Notes: generated by a model not told the origin, from the letters alone. Shown: positions 35,312 to 47,074, counted from the first letter of the stretch. The stretch is DNA of 64,000 nt from Azorinus chamasolen (GCA_963576725.1 OY755240.1:30337932-30401931); one strand, 5' to 3'. Numbers and translations are program-made.

Positions 35312-35795
35312 ACAATGTACAATTGTACTGATTCTGTGTACACACCTAACCAAACTGTGTAGAATGCCCAGCTCTACTGAGTCTGAGTACATACCTAACT
35401 AAACTGTGAAGAATGTCCAGTTGTACTGAGTCTGAGTTCATACCTAACTAAACTGTGTAGAATGTCCAGTTGTCCTGAGTCTGAGTTCATACCTAACTAA
35501 ACTGTGTAGAATGTCCAGTTGTACTGAGTCTGAGTTCATACCTAACTAAACTGTGTAGAATGTCCAGTTGTCCTGAGTCTGAGTACACACCTAACTAAAC
35601 TGTGTAGATTGTCCAGCTCTAGTTAGTCTGAGTACATACCTAACAAACCTGTGTAGAATGTCCAATTGTACTGCGTCCGACGACACACATAACCAAAGTG
35701 TATAGAATGTCCAATTGTATTGAGTCAGAGGACACACCTAATCCAACTATGTAGAATGTCCATTTGTACTGAGGCTGAGTATACACCTATATTTA
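35312..35795. repeat. 49-bp minisatellite in GT43 intron 4, block B
   Basis: About 10 units of the same repeat as 3340-3970, three fewer, with the same diverged outer units. Confidence 0.93.
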
Positions 35796-35958
35796 TTTCT
35801 CCAAACATATTTCAGCTCCGCCGTTAGAATGCCCAATTGTTCAGAGCCTGAGGATACAATTTACCAAATTTCAAACATATTTCAGCTCCGCTATTGGAAG
35901 GTCCAATTGTACGGACATGCCTATGTAAATGTTTTCACAGACCCAGTTATTCTAACTA

Positions 35959-36128
35959 CAGTAAAATCCCTCTAAACCGGAAGTACATACTTTAAGACAG
36001 GGGTTGCTTATGCAACTTCTCCAAGAGGAGCTTTCTTCTGCATGACTTTCATCATGCATTAGCTGCCACCAGTCTCCAAAACCGATATGTATACTGAATT
36101 TATCGTCCGATTTAAAAGGGTTCTACTG
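35959..36128. mobile_element. CAGTAAAATCCC-type MITE in GT43 intron 4, block B
   Basis: Same element and position as 4134-4303, ending about 37 bases before exon 5. Being so close, it lies where the branch point and upstream part of the acceptor region would be. Confidence 0.7.
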
Positions 36129-36164
36129 TATAAGCTGTTTTTGTGTTGTTGTTGTTGTTTTCAG

Positions 36165-36365
36165 GTAGTAGGGTGGTTAACTACCTTTGACAGGAACAGG
36201 ACATTCGGTACAGATATGGCAGGGTTCGCTATAAATGTCCAGCTTATTCACAACACCACGACTCTTCAATTCAGAAACAAACTTTACCACCTGGAAACAG
36301 ACCTTCTCTCGCAGTTAAATATAACACTTAAGGATTTAGAGCCTCGGGCAGATAATTGTACTAAG
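36165..36365 (+). CDS. B3GAT: GT43 exon 5 (block B copy): acceptor-site and catalytic-base segment
   Basis: A 201-base phase-0 exon after a long GTT-rich tract ending TTTTCAG, with donor AAG|GTGTGC. It encodes VVGWLTTFDRNRTFGTDMAG, FAINVQLI, then KLYHLETDLLSQL and LEPRADNCTK. DMAGFA-N is a family signature. From the alignment I expect the glutamate in YHLETD to correspond to the catalytic base (Glu281 of human GlcAT-I). Potential N-glycosylation sites are NRT, NTT, NIT and NCT. A 67-bp tandem repeat begins about 45 bases after the donor. Confidence 0.93.
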
Positions 36366-36410
36366 GTGTGCTTACGTTTAATGATTGCAAATCTATGTAG
36401 TCGACAAATA

Positions 36411-36708
36411 TGGCAACCATATTTATTTCATATTGGACTATACTGACAACAGTCTGCATTGTTTATCGTTCATAATATGGCAAGTTGATTTATTTCATAT
36501 TGGACTATACTGAAAACAGTCTGCATTATTTATCTTTCATAATATGGCAAATTTATTTATTTTATATTGGACTATACTGACAACAGTCTGCATAGTTTAC
36601 CGTTCATAATATGGCAACTTTATTTATTTCATATTGGCCTATACTGACAACAGTCTATATTGTTTATCATTTATGATATGGCAACATTATTTATTTCATA
36701 TTTGACTA
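36411..36708. repeat. 67-bp minisatellite in GT43 intron 5, block B
   Basis: Same repeat and same unit number as 4583-4880, unlike the variable 49-bp array. Confidence 0.92.
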
Positions 36709-37897
36709 TTAGGGTATGCACCACTGCATTACCCATTTCGTTGTTCTGAGTTTATTCAAAATCTCAATACCTTCTGAATATTCATGTACAAATTTGTTAT
36801 GATAAAATATAGAACGTGGACAGTTGCAGCCATTTTAGAAAGTGAACTAAATATATATTTCTAATTCCGTAGGCAAACAGAGAAGACCCTGATCAGTACT
36901 GGGTCTACTCTGTTTGCAAAAGGCGAACGGTCAAAATGCGTTTATATAAGGGAAAAGTTTAAATGCTTCTATATAGTTTAACCTTTATCCATCTTGGTAG
37001 CGTTTTAGAAATGGTGTGTCCATTGATACACTTCTTCCCAGAAACAGTCAGAGTGTCAAATAGTATGGATCATGATGAGACGCGGAGATACGCGGAGATA
37101 CGCGGAGATACGCGGCATCTCATCTGAATCCAGACTGTTTCCATAGGTAATCACTCATCCGTCCACAGCAGGTTTAATGTAAAAGCAGGTATTACCGATC
37201 TATACGATACAAGTTATACACAGTTAAACATCTATTGCCTCAGTAAGAAATAACAAATAATGATATTACGATTATTAATCATATGTATTTTTATTATAGA
37301 ATATGGGCACATACTTTGCTTGGTAATGGCAAAACCTGTAGAATCAGAGCTATATTATTTCATTAAGTAAACAGAAGTTACTCTGATCAGATGGTTCCTG
37401 TAGGAACCATATGATCTTGCTCTACTTTGTTTACAAAACTTTCAAAGGCGTTTTTTATAGACTAAATGATTAAGCTACTACTCAAAACAAGTATTGATGG
37501 TGGTTGTTAACCCTTCGTTGTTGAATATTCATGTAAAAATAATGACATCACGAATATTTATTTATTTGCTGAAGTTTGTTATAATAGCATATGGACACAG
37601 AATTGTTTTGGCTCTGTCAGGCACTGCATAATCAGATCTATAAAATTTCTTAAGCAATTATAAGCAAGCAGAGGAAACCCTGATCGGACGGCTACTTCTA
37701 CCTTGTTTGCAAAGGCGTTAAAATGTTTACGTATTGAGTAAAGGGTTAAACTACCACTCAAAAGAAATGTAGATACACTCAGTAGCTTAATGGCAAATAA
37801 TACTGAATGCTCACAAAGTTGAAGTTTCTGTACTCCTGTTGTAATAAAATTGCTTATTAAGACCCTTATGTTTAATCATGGAATGACTACTTAAACA

Positions 37898-37942
37898 GTA
37901 GTAGTAGTAGTAGATGAGACTCAGCAGTTGCAACAGTAATGC

Positions 37943-37994
<52 letters not shown>

Positions 37995-38158
37995 TGCAGT
38001 AGTAGTAGTAGTAGTAGCAGTAGTAGTAGTAGTAGTAGCAGTAGCAGTAGCAGTAGTAGTAGTAGCAGCAGAAGTAGTAGTAGTAGTAGCAGTAGTAGTT
38101 GTAGTAGTAGAAGTACATGTAGTAGTAGTAGTAGTAGTAGTAGCAGTAGTAGTAGTAA
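37898..38158. repeat. (AGT)n microsatellite in intron 5, block B
   Basis: Counterpart of 6076-6380, shorter by several tens of bases and with a different interruption pattern. Confidence 0.96.
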
Positions 38159-38285
38159 ATGCTACATGTGCATTTGTGATGTAATTTACTGCCATATATA
38201 TGTTTTGTACAATGTACAAGCCACAACATGAAACATTGTCTTATCTTATCTTTTAATAATATCGAAGTACTACTTTCTGTTTCAG

Positions 38286-38387
38286 GTTCTTGTCTGGCAC
38301 ACCAGGACTGCAGAGTCATCCTTACAAAACGAAAAGAACTTCCAGAAATTATATAAAAACAATATAACGCATACAATGGAGGTTTAA
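38286..38387 (+). CDS. B3GAT: GT43 exon 6 (block B copy): C-terminal WHTR motif and stop
   Basis: A 102-base terminal exon after CTTTCTGTTTCAG. It reads VLVWHTRTAESSLQNEKNFQ and ends HTMEV-stop. VLVWHTRT is the conserved C-terminal motif of GT43; its His and Arg (His308/Arg310 in human GlcAT-I) contact the UDP-sugar. The stop is TAA at 38385-38387. The tail beyond the motif is short and poorly conserved, as in relatives. Confidence 0.93.
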   Translation, partial: VLVWHTRTAESSLQNEKNFQKLYKNNITHTMEV

Positions 38388-39021
38388 CAGACCGCTCTCA
38401 GATAACGTGATAGTAATGCAACAAATATGTTTACAATTGGCTGTTTTATCAAGAGAAATAGTAGAAGTACGAACGCTTAACGTTTAACATTTATCCTGCT
38501 ATGGGAGGGTGAGGCTGAATACCTATGCAAACAGTTTTGATCCAGATGAGACGCCGAGTAACTCGGCGTCTCATCAGGATTCAAACTGTTTGACACCTTG
38601 ATTGCATTTTGGAAGAAAAAATGATTATAACTTAAAATTTGAAAATGAAGTAGGTGAAAGATTCTGTAAAAATAATTTACTCAGCAGGCTAACGGTTAAC
38701 CTGCTTAGAAAATATATGTTGGTAGAAAATGTCACCGACTTCAGTTGTCACACTTGATGTATCCTACTTTTGATTTCAACAACACGGTCAACGTGTATCA
38801 GAGTTCGGATCTTGATGAGACTCAGACTTACTCGGCATCTCATCTGGATACAGACTGATTGCAAGGTAATCACGGAATTTTACCTTACTAACAGTTTTGT
38901 CCACAATTGTGAACATTCTCAGAGCTACTGTCTATTTGGCGTACGCTCGACTGAACACATGATTTTCCTCCGGTAGATTGCTGAAAACGGCATTGCAAAT
39001 ATTCGATAGTTAAGCCAGCTC

Positions 39022-40329
39022 AGGTCTTTAGTGGATTACACAGGATCCGTTGGGTATAACTGCTCACGATCACCGGTGGACTTGTTGGGACCACTACTCG
39101 GCCTCTCGAACTATCATCTCAAAAAATCAAAACATCTCTCAAAGACTCACAACACTACCATGATTGAGAATAATGAGACGTTTGCGTCACATGATGTAGT
39201 GTCGCTCTTCACAAACACGCCCTTAAACAAGGCCATGCCAGTCATTCGTGAACGGTTGGAACAGGATAAGACAAATTTTAATGTTCAGGACATAATGGAG
39301 TTCGGTGAAATTATCATGACACCCACATATTTCACATTCAGAGCAACCATCTGCAAACAGAATTTCGGCACCGCGATGGTAACCCGGTGTCCCCCGTCTT
39401 GGCGAACTAACTTGAACATGGAGTTCCTGGAAAGAGGAGCAATGCTTGTCCTGCAAACCGACGCTATGGAAACAAGACCGAGCTTCAGACTCTAACTGAT
39501 TTAAATACTGTCGATGAAACCCAGAACATCAAGTTTACTCATGGAGAAGAGAATGATAAAGTTACTAGTATACTGCAAGAAAACCGAATCAGACCAATAC
39601 CTGAATTTCACCTCTCACCATCCATGACAGAATAAACTATCTGTAGTTAGAACCCTACTTGACAGGTGCTACAATTTTATCACAGAGGAACAAGACAGGA
39701 AATTTGAGGAAAGTTATAAACAGAAGGCACTGACCCAGTGGGGGTATTCTAAGGGGACAGTTAAGAAAGTAAAAGTACAAATAAAAGACAGGAGAGAGCG
39801 AAGTGCAGTAGTAAATGAAAAGAAAACCAGACAAAGACCAGCTGACAAGAGGGCTCGTCACTATTCCCCACGTCATGTGTCTGTCGGAAAGTGTGAGCAG
39901 ACTATTAAGAAAATACAAAATCAACACGGCCATGAAACCCCACCAGACTATTAGGAACATGGTTGTGCATCCAAACGACATACAAGACATCGGAAACAGA
40001 TCAGAAGTTGTGTACGCAATTCCATGTAAGAAATGCACTAAGGTGTATATTGGGGAATCAGATAGGAAATTTGGGACACGCCTTGGGGAACACCATAATG
40101 ACTGTAAACACAAAGCCTACATGTCATACACAAGAGCGACGAGAAAACTTTCAAAAACTACATATGAAAAAAGTGCAATCACAGACCACCTAACTGTTGA
40201 AAACCATGAAATAGACCAGGAGGGCGCAAAAATAGTTGACATGGAAGGGGACTGGAGAACTCGTAAGAACAAAGAATTGATGCACATACGTATGCAACCA
40301 GTGTCATGAACCGGGGGCTTCTTACCTCT
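39022..40329 (+). mobile_element. Penelope-like element with GIY-YIG endonuclease, block B
   Basis: Same element as at 7242-8511 but less damaged. The RT part reads FASHDVVSLFTNTPLNKAM through LNMEFLERGAML, and the C-terminal part is one open frame of 164 codons (39815-40309) with the complete GIY-YIG region (VVYAIPCKKCTKVYIGESDR, LGEH) and tail DHLTVENHEIDQEGAKIVDM. The RT catalytic box is absent here too, so that deletion preceded the duplication. Penelope-like elements normally combine RT and GIY-YIG in one protein; this one cannot be active. Confidence 0.83.
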
Positions 40330-40956
40330 CTGCAAACAGAGTAGGCCAAGCTCAGACGGCTCCTGTGGGATTGATCTGTTTGCTTGGTATACATATGATT
40401 CTTCAATTTAAGTCAAAACTAAAAATCCCCATTGAAACGTTTTACAGTATACACATTCAGTTAATAAATATTCATGATGTCATTATGTCTTACATGAATA
40501 TTGAACAGGGAAAGGTTTAACCCTTACTGTGGGGGAAACGAGTCACTAATGTCCTTTGCAAATAGTGTAGACCCAGATGAGAAGACTCCTAGAGGAGCCC
40601 TTTCACCAGGGTCTGTACTGTTATCATGTTACACTTTTCTTTAGAAAAATCCCATAACATTGACCAAATGCTTTACCTATTTGAATTTTGAATAGTCTAT
40701 TTGAATACTCAGCGTAGAAATGGTTTGTTAAGGACATGTCAGTACGGCAGGGCTGTAGGTACACTCGAATCAGGATCAGATCGACTTGATTCGTTTGTTT
40801 CCACGCAAAATTCTCTTTAGGAATATTCCCTACTGATGATAATAAGATACGCTCAAAATGCTTATTGCGGCTAGTCCTACCTATGCACATGGGGTTACTT
40901 CTGTGGATATAACGGGTATATGAGTGTTACTTCTGTGGGATAGTATGATAATTATA

Positions 40957-41606
40957 CTGTTGAGCTTCGATAAGAACTCGGATAACTCGAACTTAAATGT
41001 TTTCGTTATACATGCACTTTACCACTGTATTTGCCATCGCGGTTGTTGTAGATTAGTCGGAGAGGGCATACGTTTATTTACACTGTTTGTCTTTTAGGGT
41101 GGGGATGGAATGTTGGGCGCCCATAAACCGGTTTAACCCCAGTGACTTTTGTCACTGACCGTTCCAAGGCGGTACTTCCATCTTCCCCCTATTATATGTT
41201 TGTTTTGTCTTTGTGCGTCTGTTGATGTTTTTATAGTTATGTACATTTGCTGTTTCCTTGTGTTGCTGTTCGGGCGACTGTTTGTTCTGTATGTGGTGTT
41301 TCCTGCATGACTCATTTTTGTACTTTCGATATAACTCGAACAAAACGTTAATTCCTTCCAAAACTTACAATACAAAACAGCTCTAAATTGTATCGCTACA
41401 GCTATCTAAAACACATGTGACAGCTTAATACATATCTAAAGTAATGCTGAAAGCTCCTACAGGAGTTTTCAGCATTACTTTAGACCTGTATTAAGCTGTG
41501 GCCTTACGAAATTATTTTGATTATAAATCGTATGACTTGAACTTCAGTTATCTCAGTTAACTAATTTGTATAGTCCCTTGAAGTTCGAGTTATCGAAGTT
41601 CAACTG
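40957..41606. mobile_element. CAGTTGAAC-type MITE with one nested insertion (block B)
   Basis: Same as 9148-10835 but without the 1042-bp insertion. The order of events is readable: MITE first, then the 40993-41335 fragment, then block duplication or allele split, then the second insertion in A only. Confidence 0.7.
40993..41335 (+). mobile_element. Retroelement 3'-end fragment, block B
   Basis: Orthologous or duplicate copy of 9184-9517, at the same position within the interrupted CAGTTGAAC MITE. Its presence in both blocks places this insertion before the block duplication. Confidence 0.65.
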
Positions 41607-41684
41607 TATCTCTTATTGTATCGCTGTAGAGGGCTTTTACTGTACACAGTTATTAATGCGGACCGACAATATGGGATTACAATA

Positions 41685-41889
41685 CAGTAAAACCCCGTTA
41701 ATGCGACCACCTAAAAGAGGTATAATTCTGGGTGCTAGATGCAGGTGGTAGCTTAATGCAGTACAAAAGTAATGCAGAAAGCTCCTCTAGGAGCTTTCTG
41801 CATTACTTTTGCTCTGCATTAAGCAACCACCTGCTTATGAAGACACCAATGTTTATTCATTAAGTGGTCGCATTAGAGGGGTTTTACTG
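41685..41889. mobile_element. CAGTAAAACCCC-type MITE, uninterrupted (block B)
   Basis: 205-bp element, the empty-site version of 10913-12249. TIRs CAGTAAAACCCC / GGGGTTTTACTG; inner arms GGTGGTAGCTTAATGCAG and CTGCATTAAGCAACCACC surround a hairpin with apex GCTCCTCTAGGAGC. Confidence 0.78.
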
Positions 41890-42403
41890 TCTTTTTACTC
41901 ATGGTAGCAGCAGTCATTTCTGTAACGTTGAGGAAATGAAAGTTTACTTGATTGGGCAATGCAGATTGCATATACTGGTCGATTAAGGGTATGCATAACA
42001 TATCATAGGTAAAGAAATAAAAAATAAGCATGTTTTGTATTATTGCATTAAGAAATGAATACGTTATTGATATTAAATAGCCGATCCTTTCGAATTTCCG
42101 GTGCAACAGTCTTGCCACAAGTGTTTGTGAAAATATTTCAGTAAATGCACATTCCAATGTATTGTTTTTGGTTTAATGTCGATTTAAAACTAGCTAAGAA
42201 ATAGCGTATATTTGCTTTTTGAACCATACATATTCTAAAACACATCTAACGTATATTTGCATTTTCATACTGCTGTCATTAGAATGTCCTTCAAATTGGA
42301 ACAAAACCAAATTCGTCAAAACTTCAGTCATTGACTAATCTGAATGGATTCTTTGAAATCATATGAGTGATCAGAGCCAGGTTAGCTTTAGATCTACACA
42401 TTA

Positions 42404-42618
42404 TTAACCCTTTCGCTGCCAAGGTCTGTCGTCTGCTAACTTTGTCGTCTGCTACAAATTTTCATTCTTTTGATTTTCTTCATTTTTGTTTCAAAAACAT
42501 AGTAACAGTAACAAACAGTTTAGATCCTGATGAGACGCCGAGTTACTCGGCGTCTCATCTGGATCCAAACTGTTTGCATAGGTAATCACAGATCCGGCAT
42601 TAGCAGCGAAAGGGTTAA
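42404..42618. mobile_element. TTAACCCTTTCGCTGCCAA-type MITE, block B
   Basis: Complete copy with perfect terminal repeats (TTAACCCTTTCGCTGCCAA and its near-inverse) and central GGCGTC palindrome. Confidence 0.8.
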
Positions 42619-42913
42619 TCTACTTGTCAACGACTGGAGTTACCAGACACAATGCTAAAGGTAACACCAATATTTTGTTCATATTATATTTCCATGTTTT
42701 CATTCTCGATTATTATTATTATTATTAGTCACTATTCAGTAATATGCGACCTTTGATGATTCGCATGAATGATTTTCTTGTGTTTCTATTGCACGACGTA
42801 TCATTTATCCAAATTGTTGCTGATAATATGTCGTACGCTAGTTTGCATGAGGATTCAGCATTTCGACTAATACTTCTGTGCTTAACCCTTTACACCATAC
42901 ATATATATACATA

Positions 42914-43274
42914 CAGTGCTCCCTCTCTACAACGGTCCCCTCAATAACGATTCCCTCCTTACAACAACGCATGTCACTGTTTCCGAAACAACAAGGCTCC
43001 AGAAACAACTTTTTCCATCATATTTTCTTTATGCCTCTATCAAACCCTATGTTGTGACCACTCTTTAGAATCGTCACTTTGTGACGATTCTAAAGAGTGG
43101 TCACAACATAGGGTGTTATTGAGGCATAACGGTTTTAGTTCTCGAAATACACCTTATTTGGGGATCTGCAAACAAGCTAATTATGTTTGATTTTCCCTCC
43201 ATATAACAACTCCCTCTGAACAACACATACAATCTTCGTATCCCAACGGGTGTCGTTGTAGAGAGGGAGCACTG
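42914..43274. mobile_element. CAGTGCTCCC-type MITE, block B
   Basis: 361-bp version with the complete core palindrome: GTGACCACTCTTTAGAATCG followed by TCACTTTGTGA and the inverse arm. The same core also occurs at 23682-23733, 51511-51566 and, with a different backbone, at about 57079-57168. Confidence 0.78.
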
Positions 43275-43390
43275 CATATACACATCTAAAGCGACCACGT
43301 TATGAATAGATATAGGGCAGGTGATTTGCTTAACCATTGACTCCATGAATATTCATGTGATAAATAATGACATCATCACTATTAAAAAAC

Positions 43391-43640
43391 TTAACCCTTC
43401 TCTTGCTGAATTTTAAAATACATTTCTCCTTCTTTACCCATGCCCTGTTGTATAATTACATATATCTTCACTGTGTACAAGTATTTCGCTGTGCAATCAC
43501 TGCTGTGGAGTGCACTGGTTGCACAATCAACATGTAAATAGTGCAGACCCTGATGAGACAGCTCCTGTAGGAGCTGTCTCATCTGGGTCTTCACTATTTA
43601 CAGGTAGGTATATTGACGTGAATAGCAAGCGAAGGGTTAA
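43391..43640. mobile_element. TTAACCCTTC-type MITE, block B
   Basis: Duplicate of 13475-13724 with the same 250-bp length, TTAA borders and perfect central palindrome near 43531-43606. Confidence 0.8.
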
Positions 43641-44877
43641 TTCGTATAGTGAATAGTAAAACACCTGACATTTAGGCTGTCTCAGAAACTGCCTAATCGA
43701 ATCTTAATTATTTCATAAACAAACATAGCAGCTCCTGATCAGAAGGCTCCTAAGGGAATGGTCTGATCTAGTTTACTCTGTTTGCAACGGCGTATAACGA
43801 TATGGAGTTAATGATTAATGAAGGGTGAACGTAATGAGAAAAAATTATGAGCTCTCTGCATAACAATCGTCTTGCATTGAGTTATTACTTGTCATGAAGA
43901 CCTATTATTAGATCTCGTTTAGGTGGTCTCTTGAGAAGGGGGATGGGGTCGGGATGGGGTGTGTGTTTACAGTCACTGTACTTCTTTTAAACCCGTTTGC
44001 AAATGAAATAATATATAGATATACCCCCGTGATTATTAATATTCGTTTAGCAAGTTCTCATATTCAAAGAGAGAGTTCGTCCTCAATCTCAGTTGAGCAC
44101 GGTCTGGTCAATGTTAACTATAGTTTTCAGCATGGCTGCTAGTAACACAGTGTAACGCAAGGACGCTACTTACAGACCAAAACACTTACAGAACACGTAC
44201 TCAAGAAGCGTGTATAGGTGCCAACTGGGTATGGAACTCGAGGGAGCATATTTAGTTAAGCACAATTGTTCATTGAGAATGAGATTTATAAGCAGGTGGG
44301 TTGATTTCGGCCAACTCCAAAATTGCTTTGTTCGTATAACGGTGTAAAACTTCAACTACATGTAATTATAATTCCGAACATTATTTATCACATACATATT
44401 CACAGAGTAAAGGATTAAGGTGTTGTATGAATAATTATTGAACGTTTGTTGACACTGTATTGTAAATTAAAATGATGTATATAACATTTTGCGATCAAAA
44501 TGATATTAATATGAAGATAATGCAAATTGTTTGTGTTGTCATATATTACACCCCTTGCTATTATTGTTTGCATACAGCTTTCGATTATATAAGAGTCATA
44601 CAATGCAATGTATTTAAGTGATGAATGAAATAGACTATATTTAAAAATCTACAGATGTATGTAAATTGAGAATTCCAACTTTGTCCACATTCCAAATACG
44701 CACAAAAACTATTTTATATTCACCATGCGCATTTTATGAATATCAATTCTGTCTGCCATTATTGGAATTCCTAGAAAGTTCAGTACTATTCTGGAATCGT
44801 TTAAATTCCTATAACACTTCTACAAGACTATATTGTTTTGCACAACTGTTCGAGTCTGAGTTCGTTCTAAATGTTTG

Positions 44878-44918
44878 GATTGGTCAGATTTGAGCCTTTG
44901 GCTCAAATCTGACCAATC
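44878..44918. repeat. Perfect 19-bp palindrome containing inverted CCAAT boxes
   Basis: GATTGGTCAGATTTGAGCC, TTT, then its exact inverse. It ends in ATTGG and CCAAT, motifs bound by NF-Y in promoters, but no gene is recognisable nearby. Confidence 0.85.
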
Positions 44919-45666
44919 AAAAGCTTGAGAACCATCTCAGAGACAACTAAAAAGTTTTATAAGCATGTCTGCTCAAATACCATGGATTCAACCAAGCTTT
45001 TGAGAACATATTGATCGAGTGTCAAATAGCATGGATCCTGATGAGACACCGAGTAAACCGAGTAACACTGCGTATGATCTGGGTTCAAGGTGTTTGCGAC
45101 TTCCCGTTAAGGTCGCGGAGAACACGATAAAGGATATGATTGCAAAGTATTACAGTAGATTAAGGTTAATTTGCATAGATGAATAATTAAGCTAAATTAT
45201 ATATTGTACAGGATATAAATCATTTCAAACCTGATTTCAACAAAATAAACTAGCAGTGAATACCATGGGATAATGATTATTTTTGCAATTGTGTAGGATA
45301 GATATGCCCTGTAAGAAATGCACATATACAGTTTTCTTGTGAGGATACCTTCGAATGAGACTTTATAAATCGAGGTCCGATGTATCCGTGCTTTACATTA
45401 GGCATCTACATGAACGAGATAAACTCAAAAAGCTCACCCCTCTCTGGGGCATCCAACTAGCCAATATTATAGCTGACAGAAAAGGACGTTTATCAACACA
45501 ACCATCCAACCTCTCACGAAGTGTCTACCTTACATAAATATAAAAAGGAGCCCTCTGAGCATGGTCGGGAATGGTTTTCATTTAGAATTATCCAGCGAGT
45601 TTTAAGCCTTTCTAATACTGAGAAGACTTTAATTAATTCAACTCAGACGATTCAGCGTTGAAATGG

Positions 45667-45904
45667 TTAACCCTTTCCCTGATGAATATTCATGTAGGAA
45701 ATAATGACGTCATGAATATTAATAAGATTATTTTTTTTATAATGGCATATGAACACATGACATTTTGGCTCAGGCAGAAGCTGTAGAATCAGATCTATAT
45801 TACACCATAAGCAAACAGAACAGACCCCTATATGAGCCGTCTGATCTGGGTCTACTCTGTTTGCAGATACGTCAAAATGCGCTTACATAAGCGAAAAGGG
45901 TTAA
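45667..45904. mobile_element. TTAACCCTTTCCC-type MITE with TGTTTGC hairpin
   Basis: 238 bp; TTAACCCTTTCCCTGATG at the left, GCGAAAAGGGTTAA at the right. It contains GAATATTCATGTAGGAAATA, ATGACGTCATGAATATT and the arm pair AAACAGAACAGACC / GGTCTACTCTGTTT. This is the commonest family in the window (also about 5700-5935, 8520-8700, 27731-27972, 37505-37745, 47160-47405, 48385-48590, 54850-55020, 57540-57790, 57975-58190). Confidence 0.78.
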
Positions 45905-46194
45905 CACGGTACATTTGAAGAAATACATTAACCCTTACAATGCGGGGAAATAGTCACTAATGTCATTTGCCAACAGTGTATACCCAGATGAGAAAGCTCC
46001 TACAGGAACCCTCTCATCACCGTCTGCACTGTTTGCCATGTAACACTTTTCTTGAGAAAAATCCCTGAAATAACCACAGTTAGCTTGACCTGTTTGAAAT
46101 TTGGAATAGTCCATTTGAAAATTCAGCGTTGTAATGGTTAATTCGTTCATGTCAGTAACACAGCTTTCGTGTGGCGTGTACCCATATTGCTGTA

Positions 46195-46383
46195 CAGTCA
46201 AACCTCTCTAAACCGGAATTCTAGAAGAGAACAATTTAGCAACTTTTAGGCAGGTGGCTGCTTAATGCAGGGTAAAAGTCATGCGAGCTTTCTGCATGAC
46301 TTTCACCCTGCATTAAGCTGCCACCTGTCTCCAAAATCGATATTTATACCAAAATTAACGTCCGGTTTAGAGAGGTTTCACTG
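46195..46383. mobile_element. CAGTCAAACCTC-type MITE
   Basis: TA on both sides; TIRs CAGTCAAACCTCTCTAAACC and GGTTTAGAGAGGTTTCACTG. The hairpin arms GGTGGCTGCTTAATGCAGGG and CCCTGCATTAAGCTGCCACC have lost the left half of the apex. Confidence 0.75.
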
Positions 46384-46865
46384 TACACATTTTTATTCAT
46401 TATATACAGTCGAACCTGTGATCAAACTAGGTCTAACTACGGGTCTCTAAGGCAGGTGGTATCAGGTTAAAAGTAATTCAGAAAGCTCCATTAATGAGTT
46501 CAGGAAACGGCGCAGATCTTGATCAAACGACTCTTTTAAGAGCCCTCTGAATTGAGTTTACAGTGATTGTCTATGTCATTTAAGTCACACAATGCAGTAA
46601 TGGGTTAATGAAAACACATAAAATAAAGGGACTGTCAAACACCACGCATGCAAGCGCTATCTGATAAACGGAAGTTAATCTAAGACATGTGTTTAGGTGT
46701 AGAGGTGATGGAGTGCGAGGTCAATCATGTCCATTATGTTTTGAGAAAATATCATAAACGAATCCACAATACAGGAGCGTTTAAACTATTTATTCAGGAG
46801 GAGTAAAGGTATGTTGACGACTGATAGGTAGGGACATACGCTACATGATAATTGGGGTTCAATCA

Positions 46866-47074
46866 GTATAGATTAAAATCTCTCTAAACTGAGTGTTCAA
46901 TTTAGTATAAATTTCGGTCTGGAAGACAGGTGGCAGCTTAATGCAGACTGAAAGTCATGCAGCAAGCTCCTATGTGAGCTTTCTGCATGAATTTCACCCT
47001 GCATTAAGCAGCCACCTGTCTAAAAGAATCTAAATTATTCTGTACTAGAATTCCGGTTTAGATGGGTTTTACTG
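46866..47074. mobile_element. CAGT-type MITE (left end degraded)
   Basis: The right end GGTTTAGATGGGTTTTACTG followed by TA is intact; the left end is eroded (AAAATCTCTCTAAACTG). The inner arms GGTGGCAGCTTAATGCAG and CTGCATTAAGCAGCCACC (one base mismatched) flank an AGCAAGCTCCTATGTGAGCT apex. A second, degraded family member seems to start immediately after (47078 onward). Confidence 0.6.

Larger units (their letters stand above)
23141..38387 (+). other. B3GAT: Gene span: GT43 beta-1,3-glucuronyltransferase (B3GAT/GlcAT-like), six coding exons
   Basis: This is a type II Golgi enzyme of family GT43. Family members transfer glucuronic acid from UDP-GlcA onto terminal galactose, either to finish the glycosaminoglycan linker (GlcAT-I/B3GAT3) or to build HNK-1-type epitopes (B3GAT1/2). 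Coding exons are 23141-23234, 26087-26143, 29128-29504, 33562-33648, 36165-36365 and 38286-38387. They sum to 918 bases, i.e. 305 aa plus stop, close to the 320-340 aa typical of the family, with a short stem. Every intron is GT-AG and phases match (1, 1, 0, 0, 0). Introns are 1.9-4.1 kb and full of repeats; intron 3 holds a LINE. Which of the three vertebrate paralogues it matches cannot be settled by eye. No 5' UTR exon, promoter or poly(A) site could be assigned. Confidence 0.9.
32075..43873. repeat. Duplication block B (direct repeat of block A)
   Basis: Second copy of block A. Differences are scattered substitutions plus clear indels. B lacks the two mobile insertions of A, lacks about 118 bp of LINE sequence near 32251, has 31 extra bases near 34800, keeps 264 bp (42154-42417) deleted in A, and has fewer minisatellite units. 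Block B is physically continuous with GT43 exons 1-3 upstream, so the full gene model uses B. Confidence 0.95.
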
